Shown: one piece after another, positions 8,056-9,807 of the stretch
Position numbering within the stretch: position 1 is the first letter of the stretch
Layout of the letters: each line of letters starts with the position of its first letter
DNA from: JAVBLQ01 sp031553435
GTDB lineage: Bacteria; Bacteroidota; Bacteroidia; Bacteroidales; Azobacteroidaceae
NCBI GenBank assembly: GCA_031553435.1
Contig: JAVBLQ010000134.1
Location: 1 to 9,807 of the forward strand
DNA: 9,807 nucleotides
Reading direction: 5' to 3'
Program-made: the position numbers and the translations under genes
Notes under the pieces: model-generated
Databases searched by the model: none
What the model was told of the DNA's origin: nothing
What the model saw: the letters and a program-made list of their open reading frames with translations, nothing else

Positions 8056-8349
8056 TTATTCATTTAGTAATGAGATGCATTTGTCGACTTCCCGCACCAA
8101 TTTTGACAACCGTTGTTTTGCATTTTTTATTTCTCCTTGTTTGATAGAAACAACCCGTGCAATTTTCAGGTTATCATATTTAGCATTTAACGCCTTGATT
8201 TCATCTAATGCAGCCTCTAATTCAGTCGACTTCTCCGAAAGTTGACTTTCTAATTGAGCATTTTTAGATCTCAGGGTATCACACATATACATCAAATGTC
8301 TTACCCTGGATTCAAAAATATCAAGCATTTTTATTTGATCATCGGTCAT
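8056..8349 (-). CDS. Small coiled-coil protein in the zapA operon, function unknown
   Basis: The 97-residue protein is nearly all helix. Residues about 20-55 (LRSKNAQLESQLSEKSTELEAALDEIKALNAKYDNL) show heptad-like spacing of L, A and I, and a second helix (70-96) is rich in K, R and L. It has no signal peptide or membrane segment. It is the first gene of the zapA operon and has a clear promoter just upstream. In size, coiled-coil content and linkage it resembles ZapB, which bridges ZapA to other division proteins, but I see no specific ZapB signature, so ZapB-like is an inference. It is a real gene: the frame is intact, it is tightly coupled to zapA, and it starts with an ATG right behind the promoter. 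Confidence 0.85.
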   Translation of the reverse strand: MTDDQIKMLDIFESRVRHLMYMCDTLRSKNAQLESQLSEKSTELEAALDEIKALNAKYDNLKIARVVSIKQGEIKNAKQRLSKLVREVDKCISLLNE

Positions 8350-8354
8350 TTTTC

Positions 8355-8370
8355 TGCCAATTTCTTGGCA
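8355..8370 (-). promoter_or_regulatory. Perfect palindrome at the start of the zapA-operon transcript
   Basis: TGCCAA, a 4-base spacer and TTGGCA form a perfect inverted repeat that overlaps the edge of the -7 element (8369-8376) and covers the predicted transcription start. The position suits a repressor operator. It could equally form a short hairpin in the 5' leader, a few bases before the ATG at 8349. Confidence 0.4.
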
Positions 8371-8400
8371 AAAATAGTGAATACTTTATGACTTTGCAAA
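8369..8400 (-). promoter_or_regulatory. Promoter of the coiled-coil/zapA operon
   Basis: On the minus strand TTTG (8397-8400), exactly 20 bases, and TATTTTTG (8369-8376) match the Bacteroidetes sigma-ABfr consensus in both boxes and in spacing. Transcription would start near 8362, about 13 bases before the ATG of the coiled-coil gene. Confidence 0.75.
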
Positions 8401-8410
8401 TATTTAAAAT

Positions 8411-8443
8411 AAAAAAAGCTGCCTCAAATAATTTTGAACCAGC
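8411..8443 (-). terminator. Intrinsic terminator of the winged-helix gene
   Basis: GCTGCCTCAAA (8418-8428) pairs with TTTGAACCAGC (8433-8443) around a 4-base loop, with one mismatch and one wobble. The minus-strand transcript ends in seven T residues (complement of 8411-8417). It resembles the rny terminator in its A-tract plus GCTGCC arm. Confidence 0.8.
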
Positions 8444-8480
8444 CTTTTGAAATTTTTACTCAAATTTTTGAATAGATGAG

Positions 8481-8678
8481 TTACAATAGCTTTACAAAAA
8501 CATCAAGCTCATTTTTCTCAAGCTCAACTTTTCCCTCTCTTGCTAACCATCCTAAAGCAGCGTATAAGTCTTTTTCTGCTAATTTAGTTGCTTTCTTCAA
8601 ATCTTTGAGGTTGACCCCCTCTTTGCCGTTTAATGTATTCCAAACATTTCCGGCATTAATACCGATCATTTCAGTCAT
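8481..8678 (-). CDS. Winged helix-turn-helix protein (DUF2582 / PF10771 type)
   Basis: The 65-residue protein consists of one small winged-helix fold. N-terminal helix (IGINAGNVWNTLNG, residues 5-18) is followed by the pair of helices VNLKDLKKATKL and EKDLYAALGWLAREG, and then a wing strand (KVELEKNELDVFVKLL). Size and motif order match the DUF2582 family, common in Bacteroidetes; the molecular role is not established, and DNA binding is inferred from the fold. It has its own terminator and a candidate -7 element about 65 bases upstream, so it is likely monocistronic. The ATG at 8676-8678 leaves the whole fold intact. Confidence 0.88.
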   Translation of the reverse strand: MTEMIGINAGNVWNTLNGKEGVNLKDLKKATKLAEKDLYAALGWLAREGKVELEKNELDVFVKLL

Positions 8679-8742
8679 CTTTATATTATTTTGATTAGAT
8701 AGATAAACTAAAGGAACCTACTTCTGTATCTACTTGACGCCA

Positions 8743-8750
8743 CAAAAATA
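8743..8750 (-). promoter_or_regulatory. Candidate -7 element for the winged-helix gene
   Basis: TATTTTTG on the minus strand matches TAnnTTTG and would give a leader of nearly 60 bases. No good TTTG is found at the normal distance (the nearest, 8763-8766, is only 12 bases away), so the -33 half is unsupported. Confidence 0.4.
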
Positions 8751-8796
8751 TAGCTTTTTTGACAAATAAATCTAAAAAAAAAGATTTTAACATAAA

Positions 8797-8828
8797 TTTG
8801 ACATAAAATTTAGATAATTATATTTTTG
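8797..8828 (+). promoter_or_regulatory. Consensus-quality plus-strand promoter within the B3/4 pseudogene end
   Basis: TTTG (8797-8800), exactly 20 bases, and TATTTTTG (8821-8828) match the Bacteroidetes promoter form completely. It points into the pseudogene in antisense and has no evident downstream gene apart from a dubious 35-codon frame (8846-8953). In sequence this AT-rich, a chance match is possible. Confidence 0.4.
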
Positions 8829-9265
8829 AAATAAACGAGAAAATCATGTCTGCATCAGCATGTTCTATCAATAGACATTTTGTATATTCTACTATTTCTA
8901 TTAAATCATTTTCACATGAAAAGGCATTCCGGAGCGAATGGACACCAGATTGATCAGATCAACCACGGTGTTGATTTCATATAAATCCATTTCCCGTAAA
9001 ATTCTTCGGCATAGAGATTCGGGGGAAGGTCTGTGTCTGTTTGGGTCTTTTCCCATTGACTTATATGCATCTCTTGTTGTTTTTATGTTCTCTCTCTTAT
9101 TTACATTACTTAATTGATAAGTTTTTTTAATTCATTCGCTTCCAAACTGATCTTTTCCCACAATATTTTGTCAGAAAAAGTGTTTGTTATATTACATTCT
9201 ATACATGCAAAATAAAATTCAGGACAATATTTCAGGATCTCATCGGAAATCTGTATATCTAACAT
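8818..9265 (-). pseudogene. Decayed B3/4-domain protein gene (PheRS-beta editing-domain relative)
   Basis: Three minus-strand frames together spell one B3/4 protein. From the ATG at 9263-9265 frame one reads MLDIQISDEILKYCPEFYFA to ELKKLIN and stops at about 9115. Frame two then gives LSNVNKRENIKTTRDAYKSM, GKDPNRHRPSPESLCRRILR and NTVVDLINLVSIRSGMPF, the family's hallmark block, and stops at 8901-8903. Frame three gives ENDLIEIVEYTKCLLIEHAD and ends at 8818-8820, matching the usual C-terminal helix. Adding one A to the A7 run (complement of 9122-9128) restores ELKKTYQLSNVNKRENIK in one frame, so a single-base loss explains the first break. Between SGMPF and ENDLIE roughly 70 residues of the usual 220-240 are missing, a true internal deletion. 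Intact relatives are thought to bind or edit tRNA. The copy should be inactive. Confidence 0.82.
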
Positions 9266-9292
9266 TATTTTGAAATATTTTTTAATGATGAG

Positions 9293-9300
9293 CAAAAATA
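9293..9300 (-). promoter_or_regulatory. Candidate -7 element of the former B3/4 gene
   Basis: TATTTTTG on the minus strand lies 27 bases before the ATG at 9265 and matches TAnnTTTG. No TTTG is visible at the expected -33 distance. It is probably a relic promoter. Confidence 0.35.
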
Positions 9301-9351
9301 CAATATATAATTAAAAATGTCGTTTTACTATAAACTAAATAATAAAAGCCT

Positions 9352-9528
9352 ATGGATAAAATTTATACACCAGACTCTTTAAATAGATATAAGACTACAA
9401 AAAGAAAGGATGATTATCAGATGCTGGCTCCAAGCAAACAAACTGTAAATTTGATTCTCCAGTTTGCCAATGTTTATCATGTGGAGAAAAAAATACCGGC
9501 AAAATTGTCTGAAATGATTCTGAATTAA
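9352..9528 (+). CDS. Small 58-aa protein, probably a conserved Bacteroidales hypothetical
   Basis: The ATG at 9352-9354 opens a frame ending with TAA at 9526-9528. It begins MDKIYTPDSLNRYKTTKRKD and continues with DDYQMLAPSKQTVNLILQFA, then NVYHVEKKIPAKLSEMILN. The mixed composition, the amphipathic helix (KQTVNLILQFANVYHVEKK) and the basic N-terminal part look like a real protein rather than chance coding. It resembles small uncharacterised Bacteroidales proteins with a TPDELNRYK-like start, a recollection that I cannot verify here. There is no signal peptide or membrane segment, and I assign no function. No clear promoter or Shine-Dalgarno sequence is seen upstream. It is divergent from the B3/4 pseudogene and sits before the strong promoter at 9687. 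Confidence 0.7.
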   Translation: MDKIYTPDSLNRYKTTKRKDDYQMLAPSKQTVNLILQFANVYHVEKKIPAKLSEMILN

Positions 9529-9578
9529 AATTAAATTTCCAGACTCATTTGCAATCAAAGTGATGAATATTCTACACC

Positions 9579-9611
9579 GGGAAAGAACTTTCGAATTTTT
9601 TTGATTTTTTT
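9579..9611 (+). terminator. Weak candidate terminator after the 58-aa gene
   Basis: GAAA (9581-9584), a GAAC loop and TTTC (9589-9592) form a four-pair stem followed by two T runs (9596-9602 and from 9605). The stem is short, so termination is only suggested by the T-rich tail. Confidence 0.3.
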
Positions 9612-9686
9612 TCTTGTTGTAAAACGTTGATTTATTGTTCTTTGTTTTTTTAAGTAAAAAAAATTAATAAAAACTTTGGTAAAATA

Positions 9687-9717
9687 TTTGGAAGTAAAGG
9701 AATAAGTATTACCTTTG
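9687..9717 (+). promoter_or_regulatory. Strong promoter, possibly of an rRNA or other stable-RNA operon
   Basis: TTTG (9687-9690), 19 bases and TACCTTTG (9710-9717) match the Bacteroidetes consensus in both boxes and in spacing. A/T tracts directly upstream (about 9645-9686) resemble an UP element. The start is expected near 9724, and the sequence after TTTGCATCCGC resembles rRNA/tRNA operon starts known to me from Bacteroidales. No coding frame begins before the window ends, which fits an RNA transcript, but the genes themselves lie outside. Confidence 0.7.
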
Positions 9718-9721
9718 CATC

Positions 9722-9807
9722 CGCTTTCAGGGGGAAGCGCGTTAGACAAAAGATGATTTGATATTGGGATTTGGTTTCGAGGTTTTGAAGTTTATAATCC
9801 TATTTCT
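9722..9807 (+). other. Leader region with 5' hairpin after the strong promoter
   Basis: CGCTTTC (9722-9728) pairs with GGAAGCG (9733-9739) around a 4-base loop at the expected 5' end of the transcript. The rest to the window end contains no credible start codon with an open frame. A GGATT (9758-9762) and AATCC (9797-9801) pair could form a second stem. It would fit an rRNA precursor leader. The call depends on what follows beyond base 9807. Confidence 0.4.

Noticed and set aside
8846..8953. 35-codon plus-strand frame after the promoter at 8797-8828
   Set aside because: It lies entirely antisense to the B3/4 pseudogene, ends by chance and has no recognisable composition. Only the promoter match is kept as a note.
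9555..9749. Minus-strand 64-codon frame across the terminal promoter region
   Set aside because: It is built from A/T tracts and overlaps a clear plus-strand promoter; its sequence is lysine- and phenylalanine-rich low complexity.
1..9807. CRISPR array, tRNA gene, transposase or defence genes
   Set aside because: I found no regularly spaced repeats, no cloverleaf, and no transposase, integrase or nuclease-defence motif on either strand. RNase Y is a housekeeping nuclease.

Overview
The window looks like a chromosomal segment of a member of the Bacteroidales (phylum Bacteroidota). The evidence is a FISUMP-domain surface protein, a secreted GH2 beta-galactosidase with a carbohydrate-binding tail, the gene order coiled-coil protein / zapA / rny, AT-rich spacers, weak Shine-Dalgarno sequences, and several copies of the Bacteroidetes sigma-ABfr promoter form (TTTG, about 19-20 nt, TAnnTTTG). 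A genus cannot be fixed from this; a Dysgonomonas, Parabacteroides or Proteiniphilum-like lineage is a guess.

Layout. Bases 1-1729 (+) hold the 3' part of a large surface protein with PKD-like repeats and a C-terminal FISUMP domain; its start lies outside the window. It converges on the GH2 gene (1996-5865, -). The 266-base gap between them is unusually structured: a small GCGA-loop hairpin, a roughly 127-bp element with long imperfect inverted-repeat ends, and a near-perfect 27-bp AT-rich hairpin. Upstream of the GH2 gene, all on the minus strand, are rny (RNase Y, 6043-7578), zapA (7747-8043), a small coiled-coil gene 12 bases before zapA (8056-8349) and a 65-aa winged-helix protein (8481-8678). 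Intrinsic terminators follow rny, zapA and the winged-helix gene, so this block is probably four transcription units: winged-helix; coiled-coil plus zapA; rny; GH2.

Bases 8818-9265 (-) hold a decayed gene for a B3/4-domain protein (related to the tRNA-editing domain of PheRS beta). It has a frameshift in an A7 homopolymer and an internal deletion, and it can be read only by joining three frames. Bases 9352-9528 (+) encode a 58-aa protein that is easily missed because of its size. The window ends with a very good promoter (9687-9717, +) preceded by A/T tracts and followed by a hairpin and an untranslated-looking leader. This suggests the start of a strongly expressed transcript, possibly an rRNA operon whose genes lie beyond the edge.

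How the genes work together: coiled-coil/ZapA is a cell-division module acting on FtsZ, RNase Y is the membrane-anchored mRNA decay nuclease, and the GH2 enzyme and FISUMP protein are exported functions for glycan use and surface display. No defence system, CRISPR array, transposase or phage gene is visible. The least explained parts are the structured gap at 1740-1963, the base-composition break inside the FISUMP gene, and the B3/4 gene remnant.
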